Origin: Nigrospora sphaerica
Lineage: Eukaryota > Ascomycota > Sordariomycetes > Amphisphaeriales > Apiosporaceae
Length of the DNA: 64,000 bases
NCBI GenBank assembly: GCA_018287875.1
Contig: JAGVVL010000022.1
Span: forward strand, 248,001 to 312,000
Direction: 5' to 3'
Shown here: in pieces, positions 30,935 to 40,200 of the stretch
Numbering within the stretch: the stretch's first letter is position 1
How the letters are laid out: each line of letters opens with the position of its first letter
Made by a program: the position numbers and the translations under genes
The notes under the pieces: model-generated
The model's database searches: none
The model's input: only the letters and a program-made list of their open reading frames with translations
What the model was told of the DNA's origin: nothing

Positions 30935-33643
30935 ATGGAGAAAGCGAAACGCCGCGTACCCGCCACCCAAAGGAAGCGAACAAAACTCAGCTGCGACTAC
31001 TGCAAGACCAGGCGAAGCAAGTGTCAGCGTCTTCGCCATGCTCCAACGGATAGCGGAGGCCAGACCGAGGCGCAAGAAGATGAGCTGGCGCCCTGCGAAA
31101 GTTGTTTCAAGGCTCAAGTCGAGTGTACAACAACGATGCCACGGAAACATAGGATATACGGGAGTGTCGACAGCCTAAATCACAGATACCACGTACTCGA
31201 CACCCTGGTCCACGGCATTCATCCCCAGCTGGGCAGCGGCGCCGCAAGCGAGGAACTGATTGCTTTTGGGCACGAGATGGGCGTGGAAATGCCCGAGGCC
31301 ACCTCCGACAGAGATGACACGGAACACCCCTTTAATAACACATCAGAATTCATTGACCCACCCGCCTTCTTTAAATCACTCCCTACAAAAAACGAAACCA
31401 GGCTGAAACTCAACGATGACAACATGAGCCTAGTCAAGGATACGAGTGGTTGCTGTCAATATATTGGTCCATCTGGGAGCTTTGGCTTCGTTTCTAAACT
31501 GCGAAGCCTCATGGCCAACAGATCCAAGCTGGCAGACTCACAAGATGGCGGGCAGTCACAGACTATTCCTTCAGAATCCATTGGCGAACCCATCGTGGGC
31601 TCGACATACAGCGATGCCTATGGCAAGTCGACAGAGTCGTCAACACCAGCCGCTCCGGCATATCAAACCTGTTTAGAAAGCGATTTCTCCGGGGCAAAAC
31701 CAATTGAGGCGGGTGGTTGGAAAGTCAGCAAATCTGACCACCTGCAACACTGCATTCCCGCGCATAATTTGATCCTGCCTTCAAGAGGCGAGTCAGATGG
31801 TTGTATTGACGCCTTCTTTCATCGTGTTCACCCCGACTTTGTCATCTTCCATAGGCCAACCTTCCAGAATGTCTACGAAGAGATATGGTGCACAACAAGA
31901 CCGTCGGTCGGCAATTGTGAGAACCACTTGTCGGTTGGTTGGCTTCGTTGCTTGTTCATGGTTTACGTGCTTGGTTCCCGATCGCTTCCACAAAACCAAG
32001 ACTCGCTAACATTCCAGCGGAGGTACTACGCCGAGGCTAAGGAGCTGCCCTCTGTGGTGCTGAACTTGGGTCTACCCAACCTCTGTGCCCTGATGCTCAT
32101 GTCTTTGTATGCAAACAATACAAATGACAGGACGGGCGCATGGACCCTTCACGGCACTGCTTGTCGTCTGGCCATGGCCTTAGGCATGCATCGCCAGAAT
32201 GTCTCCGCGTCTTTCCACCCCATCACACGAGAGCTGCGCAAGCGCATATGGTGGACTTTGTACGGCTACGAGCAGAGCCTCTGCTGTGCCCTCGGTCGCC
32301 CAACGGCCATCGATGAGCGAGAGATCGACATCGATTTCCCCGATGAAAACATACTAACCTGCGCCTATGGCCAGCCTTCCAAATTGGTCGAGCATTCGTC
32401 TCGTCTATGGCATCTCGTGGGTTGTATCCGTAGAGACGTATGCAACCCAACTTACTGCCCCGTTGGCCAAGACAGCCACGTAATACAGCACCTGCGGTGC
32501 CTCATCGCCTGGCAGGCCAACTTGTCGCCGGAGCTGAGGCCGACTTCGGCCAAGCAGCACAGACCTGGTAGCACATGGAGGACCATGATGCTGATGCACG
32601 TCTCGTACCAGTGCACCTTAGGCCTCTTGACGCGGAGCGCCCTGCTGAAGGAGATTGAGGCTACCGAAAAAGGGCAAGACTTGGGTGCGGACGCCTATTT
32701 GATTACTCGGCTAAGCAAAATCTGCGTTACGTCGGCTCTTCGTTGCATCTCTCTCCTTGTGGAGTTATGGCACAACGATTGCTTCAATGGTGTCACGTGG
32801 TTCGACGTCTACTGGGCCTACCTGGCTAGTATGGAGCTCACTCTGCGACTCGTGTCTCCGGACTCGGTCCCACCCACGGAGGACTCGTCCCAGGGCAACT
32901 ACCAGGCCTGGGAGTTCGCCCCTCATCAGACGCAGCATTATGCAGATGCTCGGGCGTCCCAATCAGATCGGGATTGCAACTTCGAGCTTCTGCTGGCCCA
33001 CAACTCACTCATTGAGCAGTACAGCATCGCCGAGCTAACCGACGCCGTGCGCAAGATGCACGATATTCTCATGACTGTCGAGACGAACGGTACAAACGCA
33101 CGTTTCGCCAAGATCGCCAGCGAATTTGCCAAGGGCTTGGGCTTAGTTGACGGGAAGCCCACATCAACACTTTTCGGCGGTCAGATGGGATCAGGACTGG
33201 ACAAGATACGTGACAATGAAAACCACACCAGCATGCAATTAATGGCCCAAAGCACAAGCTCATGTTTAACCGAGCTCAGAAGCACGGCCAATGCTACATA
33301 CCAACAGCCTCACAGCCAATCCTCTAAGCAACCGCAGCAGTTGGGCGGCACCAGCTGGCAGGCCCAGCAGCAGCCGCCACCGCTGTCTCCATCATTTTCA
33401 TCGAGCACAGGGCTGCCCTACATGAATCAGTTCGATTCACTTTATTCGGGCGTCTTCAATGCGGCTGGGGAACCAACCGAACCGCTCATGATACAAGCCC
33501 CAGACATCCAGTGGGATATGGTGCTCGCGCCAGCGCTGTGGGACCAAAATCAGGATCTCCTGGTCGACGTGGCGAATATGACGCCTCCAGGCTGGACTTC
33601 GCCCATTCAGAATATTTCTTCTCCAAATAATGGGCTGATATGA
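30935..33643 (+). CDS. Zn2Cys6 transcription factor with fungal-specific domain
   Basis: 902 aa, single exon. The binuclear zinc cluster is C20, C23, C30, C54, C57 and C64. The 23-residue spacer between the third and fourth Cys is unusually long. A conserved KHRIYGSVDSLNHRYHVLD segment follows, then the fungal-specific regulatory domain from about residue 285 (CIDAFFHRVHPDFVIFHRPTF) to about 570, including TACRLAMALGMHRQ and RKRIWWTLYGYEQ. The C-terminus is Gln/Ser-rich (residues 775-820), a likely activation region. Target genes are unknown. It is free of stops although surrounded by transposons. Confidence 0.92.
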   Translation: MEKAKRRVPATQRKRTKLSCDYCKTRRSKCQRLRHAPTDSGGQTEAQEDELAPCESCFKAQVECTTTMPRKHRIYGSVDSLNHRYHVLDTLVHGIHPQLGSGAASEELIAFGHEMGVEMPEATSDRDDTEHPFNNTSEFIDPPAFFKSLPTKNETRLKLNDDNMSLVKDTSGCCQYIGPSGSFGFVSKLRSLMANRSKLADSQDGGQSQTIPSESIGEPIVGSTYSDAYGKSTESSTPAAPAYQTCLESDFSGAKPIEAGGWKVSKSDHLQHCIPAHNLILPSRGESDGCIDAFFHRVHPDFVIFHRPTFQNVYEEIWCTTRPSVGNCENHLSVGWLRCLFMVYVLGSRSLPQNQDSLTFQRRYYAEAKELPSVVLNLGLPNLCALMLMSLYANNTNDRTGAWTLHGTACRLAMALGMHRQNVSASFHPITRELRKRIWWTLYGYEQSLCCALGRPTAIDEREIDIDFPDENILTCAYGQPSKLVEHSSRLWHLVGCIRRDVCNPTYCPVGQDSHVIQHLRCLIAWQANLSPELRPTSAKQHRPGSTWRTMMLMHVSYQCTLGLLTRSALLKEIEATEKGQDLGADAYLITRLSKICVTSALRCISLLVELWHNDCFNGVTWFDVYWAYLASMELTLRLVSPDSVPPTEDSSQGNYQAWEFAPHQTQHYADARASQSDRDCNFELLLAHNSLIEQYSIAELTDAVRKMHDILMTVETNGTNARFAKIASEFAKGLGLVDGKPTSTLFGGQMGSGLDKIRDNENHTSMQLMAQSTSSCLTELRSTANATYQQPHSQSSKQPQQLGGTSWQAQQQPPPLSPSFSSSTGLPYMNQFDSLYSGVFNAAGEPTEPLMIQAPDIQWDMVLAPALWDQNQDLLVDVANMTPPGWTSPIQNISSPNNGLI

Positions 33644-34043
33644 TAGGATGCAAAAAGGAATAGAGACGAGTTTAACCGTAAAAAGCCGCGTGATTTAAGC
33701 GAGATGTAAAACTTGCTTTCAGGGGCCAGCCCCAGTCAGTATTCTGCCGAGACAGTCACATGAGAAGGCAACTTACTGCTTTCAGTGTGGTAGCAGCTTG
33801 TTACTGCCTGGAAGATTGGTCCCTGCAGGAGTAGCCCTTATAGTGCAGAACTGGACAGAATGACTCCAACAAGTGGATCATTCCCGAAGCTTTTGCTTTG
33901 TGCCTCAGCGGGCAGTTGGTCCAGACGCGCTGTAACACAGCTCCTGATCGTGATATACTAGAGGCTGGTAGGACAGGCCACAAAAGATGGACACACGAGT
34001 ATGACCATTCGAAATAGTTTTAAAATAGATATGCTCTATGCTT
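33644..34043. repeat. Intergenic with dispersed repeat R4 (33,810-33,940)
   Basis: 33,810-33,940 matches 62,786-62,915 closely (CCCTGCAGGAG.AGCCCTTATAG and the following 110 bp). The remainder holds nothing recognisable. Confidence 0.65.
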
Positions 34044-34187
34044 TCAGATAGCCAGCGTCCGAGCACTCCTCAACTCTGCTAGGGTGTATCTGGACAGAGA
34101 CCATCCGGTCGTGGTCTTCGATCTATTCGAAAAATTCAGCGATTGGCCTAGCTGGAGGCTTTCATTGAAAGTGCTGCTGCCGCTCCG
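34044..34187 (-). pseudogene. Relic of a second JmjC-family gene
   Basis: On the minus strand this matches the JmjC gene around 22,455-22,575: QQHF, RPI, and DH-R-VSV blocks align. In that frame TGA and TAG replace the Trp codons of HFRWKSP and FLEWIGD, as expected for RIP. Transposon D3 begins 2 bp upstream, so the relic is cut by it. The matching upstream part beyond 49,385 is too decayed to recognise with confidence. Confidence 0.6.
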
Positions 34188-34285
34188 TAAGTTCAAGTAC
34201 CCACTTTCGGGCACCCCCCACTTTCGGGCACAGCAATTCAACCTCTCTAAAAAACAACACCTTTACTGTAAAACCACATATAACC

Positions 34286-34783
34286 TCAATTAATTTTAAC
34301 TAGAATACAAGAACTAGCCTCACTTAGGCTTTCGCTATCGCTCTCTTCACTGAGACCACTTTCAACCTCCCTAACCGCCAATTGAGCTCGGTGGATGTCT
34401 TCGATGTTCGCGAACTTCGAATTAGGGCTTAAATCCACCTTCTTCCTTTTCCTTGGTTTGATAGTCTCAATCCTAGCTTCGAGAGCTTGAATTTGCCTTT
34501 GCGCAGTAGCTAATTGGACATTCTTCTCATCAAAGGCCTTTTGAATCTTCCGGAATAGTAGCCGTTGAGTGGTTGAGTGTTCCGCTAGCTGGTTCGAAAG
34601 CTGTACTTGGTCCTTGAAGTCCGACGTCTTCTTTGGAGTAGACCAAACCATTATAGAGGTACCGGATCTCTTTTTAGGTGTTAAGAAAACTCCATTCAAG
34701 TGGGATTGCTTCGATTCTGTTGTGCTGGGTGTTGTTTGGTGTGCATTTTGAACTAAATTCCGACTGAGAAGCGGCTTAGCTAT
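34286..34783 (-). pseudogene. D3 transposase, C-terminal part
   Basis: This is the continuation of the D3 transposase after the gypsy insertion. It is in frame with 48,112 onward when the LTR element and one GCTAT are removed. It contains a heptad-like segment (LLFRKIQKAFDEKNVQLATAQRQIQALEARI) and the basic KPRKRKKVDL, as in the D2 tail. It ends at 34,286. Confidence 0.85.
34779..34783. repeat. Gypsy target-site duplication, left (GCTAT)
   Basis: GCTAT here and at 48,112-48,116, directly outside the two gypsy LTRs. Confidence 0.92.
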
Positions 34784-35072
34784 TGTCACGGGGTGGACCG
34801 TGACAGGCCGTACCGGCACAGGGCAGCCTCTGAGACATCCTAAACTAGCTACGGATTAGTCGTCCCGCGATGGAGTTCTGTCAAGACCGCTTAGCACGGA
34901 CCTCCGTTGGGGATTTAGATAAGAAGTCTGCGACCGAGAAGACTTCAGTTGTAGCTCTTCAAGCTACGTCCTGTCTACTAGCCTGACCTGTACCGAACAG
35001 AATAGGAACCTGGACCTGTAGCATAGAACCTGAATCGACTCCATTGCCTGCCTGCCTGACCGCGCCTTGACA
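34784..35072 (+). repeat. Gypsy 5' LTR
   Basis: 289 bp, beginning TGTCACGGGG and ending CCTTGACA. It contains AAGCTACGT at 34,961-34,969, which is complementary to the putative primer-binding site. Confidence 0.93.
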
Positions 35073-35074
35073 TT

Positions 35075-35083
35075 ACGTAGCTT
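35075..35083 (+). promoter_or_regulatory. Putative self-priming primer-binding site of the gypsy element
   Basis: ACGTAGCTT, two bases inside the 5' LTR, is the reverse complement of AAGCTACGT in the LTR. It shows no match I recognise to a tRNA 3' end. Tf1/sushi-group chromoviruses prime from the folded 5' end of their own RNA, and this 9-bp match fits that. Transcript start near 34,961 would be required. Confidence 0.5.
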
Positions 35084-35110
35084 CGTCCTAAGCTCGACAC
35101 TGCTTTCGAA

Positions 35111-36469
35111 ATGTCGAACCGCCCGATTGCCCCTGCTGACACCGAAGACCCCGACGAACTGCTTGCCAGTGTTCAAAGCGACGCCGCCGGATGGCTGATG
35201 TACCTACGCACGCTGCACGGCTATATCTCGTCCCTGGAAGTCTCCCTGTCCGAGAAGGACACCGCCCTCGCCTCGGCCCGGACTGCTCTCATAGAGAAAG
35301 AAGGGGTAGTCCGATACCAAGAAGATCGACTGGAGAAGGAACAGAAGGCGCTCATCCAACTGAGTGTTGAGAATGAACGACTCCTCCACTCCGCCCGCCC
35401 TGCCGTACAGACCCCCAACCGAACTGTCTCCCGTCCTGAACCTGCTGCTGAAGCGCAGGAAGATCATGCTCCGCGAACGCCTGCACCTGCTCCTGCCTCA
35501 CGTTCGGAGCCCGCCTCCCTCAGTGAGAAGATCCCTGACCCAAAGGAGTTTGATGGAACTCGAAGCGACCTTCGAAGATTCGTCCAACAAGTCCACTCGA
35601 AAATGGTCTCTAACGCCGACCGGTTCCCGTCCGCTGTTTCCCGCCTGAACTATGTCGCCAGCCGCCTGTCTGGAAAAGCCTACGACCTGATCCTGCCCCG
35701 TATCCAGTACGGAATCCCGCAGTTCCTAGACTACACCAATATGCTGTCATACTTAGAAGAAGCCTTTGGAGACCCCGACCGGAAACAGAACGCCGAGAAT
35801 AAGCTATACAACCTGAAGCAACGCTATCTAGACTTCAGTGTCTTCTTCGCAGAGTTCGAGAGACTCGCGTTAGAGAGCGAAGTTCCCGAAGCTGCCCTGC
35901 CCCCCCTACTGTCCCAAGGCGTGTCCCGCGAGATCCAGGACATGCTCCTACATAACCCGGCCCCCACGAGAGAGTATCGTGCGTTTGCCCGTCATCTTCA
36001 GACTCTCGACAACCGATTCCGCCAGCACCAGCGTCAGGTTAACGGTCATAAAGGAACGACTAAGATTAACAGTACCGCCAGTCCTTACGTACCTCCCTGG
36101 AACGAATCCCGCCAGCCCGCTGCTAAGACCGACGCCGGTGACCCTATGGATTTGAGTCACCAGCGTAGCCGCCCCCGCTCTCCGTCAGGCCGTAAAGAGA
36201 GAGGAGAGTGCTTCCGTTGTGGCCGGCAAGACCATAAGGTAGCCCAATGCCCTAAACCCGACTTACGCTCCGTTCCGTTCCGTTACGCCCGAGCAACCAG
36301 CCCCCGGAACAGCCCGCCCCCGGCTCCTGTTACCGCCACGCCCGCTCTGCCATCGCCCCCGCCGATCCAGTCTCCGCAGCCTGTCTCGTACTCCCCTACG
36401 CCTACTAACCGGTTCCAAGCCCTACGGAACGACAGTCCTCACTCGTTAAACGGAGTGAGCCTGTATTAA
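35111..36469 (+). CDS. Gypsy gag
   Basis: 452 aa. There is a coiled-coil-like N-terminal segment (residues 30-90), a Pro-rich linker, a capsid-like region (FDGTRSDLRRFVQQV to about residue 310, with the common YFAEFERL-type block), and a CCHC knuckle near residues 365-378 (CFRCGRQDHKVAQC). Gag packages the element RNA. The pol frame is open upstream through the end of gag, offset by -1. The heptamer GTTAAAC at 36,445-36,451 lies just before the gag stop. Confidence 0.9.
   Translation: MSNRPIAPADTEDPDELLASVQSDAAGWLMYLRTLHGYISSLEVSLSEKDTALASARTALIEKEGVVRYQEDRLEKEQKALIQLSVENERLLHSARPAVQTPNRTVSRPEPAAEAQEDHAPRTPAPAPASRSEPASLSEKIPDPKEFDGTRSDLRRFVQQVHSKMVSNADRFPSAVSRLNYVASRLSGKAYDLILPRIQYGIPQFLDYTNMLSYLEEAFGDPDRKQNAENKLYNLKQRYLDFSVFFAEFERLALESEVPEAALPPLLSQGVSREIQDMLLHNPAPTREYRAFARHLQTLDNRFRQHQRQVNGHKGTTKINSTASPYVPPWNESRQPAAKTDAGDPMDLSHQRSRPRSPSGRKERGECFRCGRQDHKVAQCPKPDLRSVPFRYARATSPRNSPPPAPVTATPALPSPPPIQSPQPVSYSPTPTNRFQALRNDSPHSLNGVSLY
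36445..36451 (+). promoter_or_regulatory. Possible -1 frameshift site between gag and pol
   Basis: GTTAAAC is read as G TTA AAC in the gag frame, 18 bp before the gag stop. GUUAAAC is a known slippery heptamer in nidoviruses. The pol frame is the -1 frame and is open across the site. No pseudoknot was worked out. Since single missing bases are common in this window, gag and pol could instead be one ORF with a lost base. Confidence 0.4.
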
Positions 36470-36871
36470 GTCGCTTACAGGCTCCCGAGCCCAGCGCCCC
36501 GACTCCGCTGCCCTTACCGATATCTGCCTGTTCCGTCCACGGCCTATCTATCCGCGAAGAGGAAGATATGCGTGGAAAACTTATGGTTTTACCTGTCACC
36601 CTGGCAACCGATGACTACACCCTGCCGACTTACGCCCTGACTGATTCTGGAGCCGCTGCGAAAGCGTTTATCGACCGTAGTTGGGCCGAAGCCCATGAGC
36701 TGCCTATGAGACCCCTGAGAAGGTCATTTGAGATCGAAGTGATCGATGGCCGCCCTAGCGAAAGCGGGAAGGTCACTCATTTCGTTGAGTGCTCAATGCG
36801 GATAAACGACCATTACGAGGAACGACTACGTTTCTTCGTAACCCAGCTAGCTTACTTCCCTATTGTCCTTG
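36452..36871 (+). pseudogene. Gypsy pol, protease part (split by copia-1)
   Basis: The pol frame, open from inside gag, carries the aspartic protease motif YALTDSGAAAKAFID. It is interrupted at 36,871 by copia-1 inside the conserved FPIVLG block and resumes in phase at 44,343 as [10 protein letters not shown]. Removing copia-1 plus one CCTTG restores the protein. Confidence 0.9.
36867..36871. repeat. Copia-1 target-site duplication, left (CCTTG)
   Basis: CCTTG here and at 44,343-44,347, directly outside the copia-1 LTRs. Confidence 0.92.
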
Positions 36872-37061
36872 TGTCGCGAGACGAGCCTATTGTCACTAAC
36901 AAGCCTACCAGGTCACGTGACTTTATGTAAGCTCAAGAGCCTAGCCTGTCAGGCAGGCTACGGAACTACTATATCTACGTCTGGATCCTCAGATAGTTTT
37001 CCTTTGTTTTTCCTAATAGAACAACTAGAATCTCGTTCCTCACGTCCCCTGAAGTGCGACA
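36872..37061 (+). repeat. Copia-1 5' LTR
   Basis: 190 bp, TGTCGCGAGACG to AAGTGCGACA. It contains ACTATATCT as a TATA-like core. Confidence 0.93.
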
Positions 37062-37072
37062 GTTATGAGCCC
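37062..37072 (+). promoter_or_regulatory. Copia-1 primer-binding site (half initiator tRNA)
   Basis: GTTATGAGCCC starts at the base after the 5' LTR. It is complementary to GGGCUCAUAAC, the anticodon stem-loop of eukaryotic initiator tRNA-Met. Drosophila copia also primes from a cleaved 5' half of this tRNA. The same 11 bases are at the same place in copia-2. Confidence 0.8.
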
Positions 37073-37211
37073 GGACTTTACTTGCGTCTCTCAACGCACT
37101 TAAAACGCTGCACAAGTCTCAGGATCGTGAGGACTCTCTTCAAACCCCATTTCCATCCATCCATCCATTTACTCGCAGCTGAGACCAGCCTCACTGCGAA
37201 CCCTGTTCAAC

Positions 37212-40200
37212 ATGTCCGACCAAACGCTCACGAAGGTCCTGCTCGTCAGCAAGTACGACTGGCCTGATTGGTACAACTCGCTTCGGAGAGGAGCTGAAGA
37301 TCGACGTATCTGGGATTACATCAACCCAGACGCGGAGCCTAACAGCTACATCAACACTCCCCAGAAAGGCCAGTCTACCAGGAGCCTCAAGGAGCGAATT
37401 CAGACTCTCCGACTGCACTGGACGCAGCAGAGAGGCGCTTTCAACGAGAACTGCGAACCTTTGCCGCCGACACAAGCACTTGGAACACTCTCAACAACCA
37501 TTATCTGTTTCTGACCGAATGGGTCAAGCAGACGGTCAAAAAGGAGTATCTCACGGCAGCTTACGGACGCATCGAAGCCCAGGAGAAGAAACTCGAGCTT
37601 GTCAGAATGGCTACCGATGCCACCGCTGCTATTGAGAGTGGAACGACCACGACTGTCGAGCGAAGCAAGACCAACACGCTCCAGAAGCTTCTTAAGGAAC
37701 TAAGGAAGCAGTATCAGCCGGCGGACTCCTCTGTCCTCTCCGCAATACAAGAACGCTACCAGCGAGTCCTGACAAGCGCGTCAAAAGGGGAATCTCTCCA
37801 GAAGCCTGGCACGCCGAGTTCACCGCTATTCACGCTCTCGCCGATGCCCATGGGATCCCTGAAGTGCAAGGCGCACTTGCAATAAAGGCGTTTCTAAAGG
37901 CAGTTCGTGAGCGCATGGCTCCACAATGGGCTCAGATTCAATTGGACGATATCCTCAAAGCCGAAGTGACGGGAAAGGAACTACTCACGCTAACTCAGCT
38001 GAGCTCCATCTTTCTTGAGCAGGTGACTTCTTCTAGCACGCTAGACAGACGTCACAAGTCATTCGCCACGTTAGGAGATCAAGGAGAAGCCCATCAGACC
38101 ACCTCACAGGCGAGAAAGCGGAAGAATGGCACTTTACACGCCTGTCCCTGCCTGCCTCGCGGAGAGAAGCACCAATGGGAACCCAGGGTGTGCAGACGTC
38201 TCCAGTTTGCCCTGAATGGCTCTGCGGACCTCCTACCTAACGGAGTCAAGTTCCGAGGCCTCACCAACGCTAAGGCAAAGGAAATACGAGAAAGAGCCAT
38301 GTCCAATCACCGGGGCACACTCCGCAAGCTCATCGAGGGGAAGAAGCCGGGTGAGGAAGCAGGACAGACCACCTCTGAACCGTTCGTCGCGGTTACTATC
38401 GTCCCTGAGACCTTTCCCATGCCTGCCAACATTAACCTGGCTGTTACCGCTCAAATCGGCCCGCACAACCTCTCACAGTCGACTGTCGTTGACAGTTGCG
38501 GTTCCTCGCACATTGTCAACTCTATGGAGCTACTTGAGGAGGGAAGCTACACTCCTGCGCGTCCTGGATCAGTTGTGGAGGCAGGTTCGTCGGCCTTTTC
38601 CATCAAGGGATCAGGCACAAGGATCCTAAGGGGCTTACTGAATAGTCCCAAGGGTGGCAAGGTAGACCTGGTGCTACATGACGTGCAACTAGTCGAAGGA
38701 TTCCACACCAACATCATCTCAGAGGCGAAACTCCTGAAAGCAGGGATCTGGTACCATGGCAGAGAGTGCTCTCTACGCTATGGTGAGCACGGAGAAGGCG
38801 TCCTGGTGCGAAAGTTGGAAAGAGTAGGCAACCTTACGTTCTTCGAATACAAGCCTCTTTACTCCTACTTCTCTTTCGCCTCTCAAGTCATCTCCGCACC
38901 GGCTGGGACAGTGAGAGCGTTTCCCGCTATACGAAAAGCACCCACGGGTGAAGCTCAACAAACAAGACCAAGGATACGGATGGATTCTGAGGCACTCTGG
39001 CATGCTAGGGCTGGACACCTAGGCCGAGATGCGCTCAGAAAACTCGCTGAGAGAGGACAGAATGTCGCTTTCAAAGGCGAGACGCTCACGGAGTGTGAGA
39101 CTTGCCGACTTACGGACGCCAGACGACTTATCAGTCGAATTCCAGCAGAAAGAGCCCCAAGACCATTCTTTAGGGTGCTCTGGGACCTATTTGACTATCC
39201 ACGTGGGTATGATGGGTCTCGCTGGTTAATAGTCCTGAAGGATGATTACAGCGGAAAGCTTTGGTCGTTCACTTCGCCTACCAAGTCACACACGCAGCTA
39301 TTTCGAATACTGCGAAGCTTCGAAAGGCATGTCCTCAGGCGCTACAACCTTCACATCGCAATCCTCAAGCACGACGGGGAGAAGGGGTGATAGCAATCCA
39401 GGGCATGACCGAATATGAGCGTTGGGCAGAGGAGGAAGGAATCGAACTGGAGATATCCCCTCCGAACACCCATGAGCCGAATGGGGGCTCAGAAAGAGCA
39501 GGTCAGGAGGTCATCAATAGGGCACTGAAGCTAAGGGAGCACGCCAAGCTACCCGAGGCGCTCTGGCCGGAAGCAACGAGAGCGGCAACGAAGCTCATCA
39601 ACATGTGCCCATCACAGGCGCAACGCTTCCGAAGCCCAGATGAGGTGCTAGACTCCTGATTTTTGCAGAATGAGGAGCGGTACAGCCCAGCTCAGGTGCG
39701 TGACATCCACGCAGACCTGCGGCCAGACTGGTCTGGGATATACGTGTTCGGCTGTAAAGCGTATGCGTTACACCAGAGACGAGCGGCTGGGCTGGACCGA
39801 CGAGCGTTCAAAGTTCAACCAAGGGCTCAGATCGGTTATCTAGTAGGTTACGCCGCTAGGAACATCTACAGGATCTGGTTGCCCAAGCACGGCAGAGTCA
39901 TTCAGACGCGAGACGTCACCTTCGACGAGACGCAGTTCTATTCTAGCCGAGACTCGCAACGTCTTGAGCCAGAGGCGATAGAATATCTGGAAGTTCAGCC
40001 CTCAGAGATCCCATTGAGCGAAGCAGGCTTTACAAACGAGTCGATGCCGCTCTGGGAAGCTCTTGAGGAGCTAGACGACGCCATAAGTCCTGAAACACGT
40101 CCCGACTCCACTCGAGAGGCTCATCTCGTGGACTCGGGGGTGCCGGACACACCTGAGGGACCAGTCGACAAGAACTCGGGGGTGAGATGCGCACCTGAAG

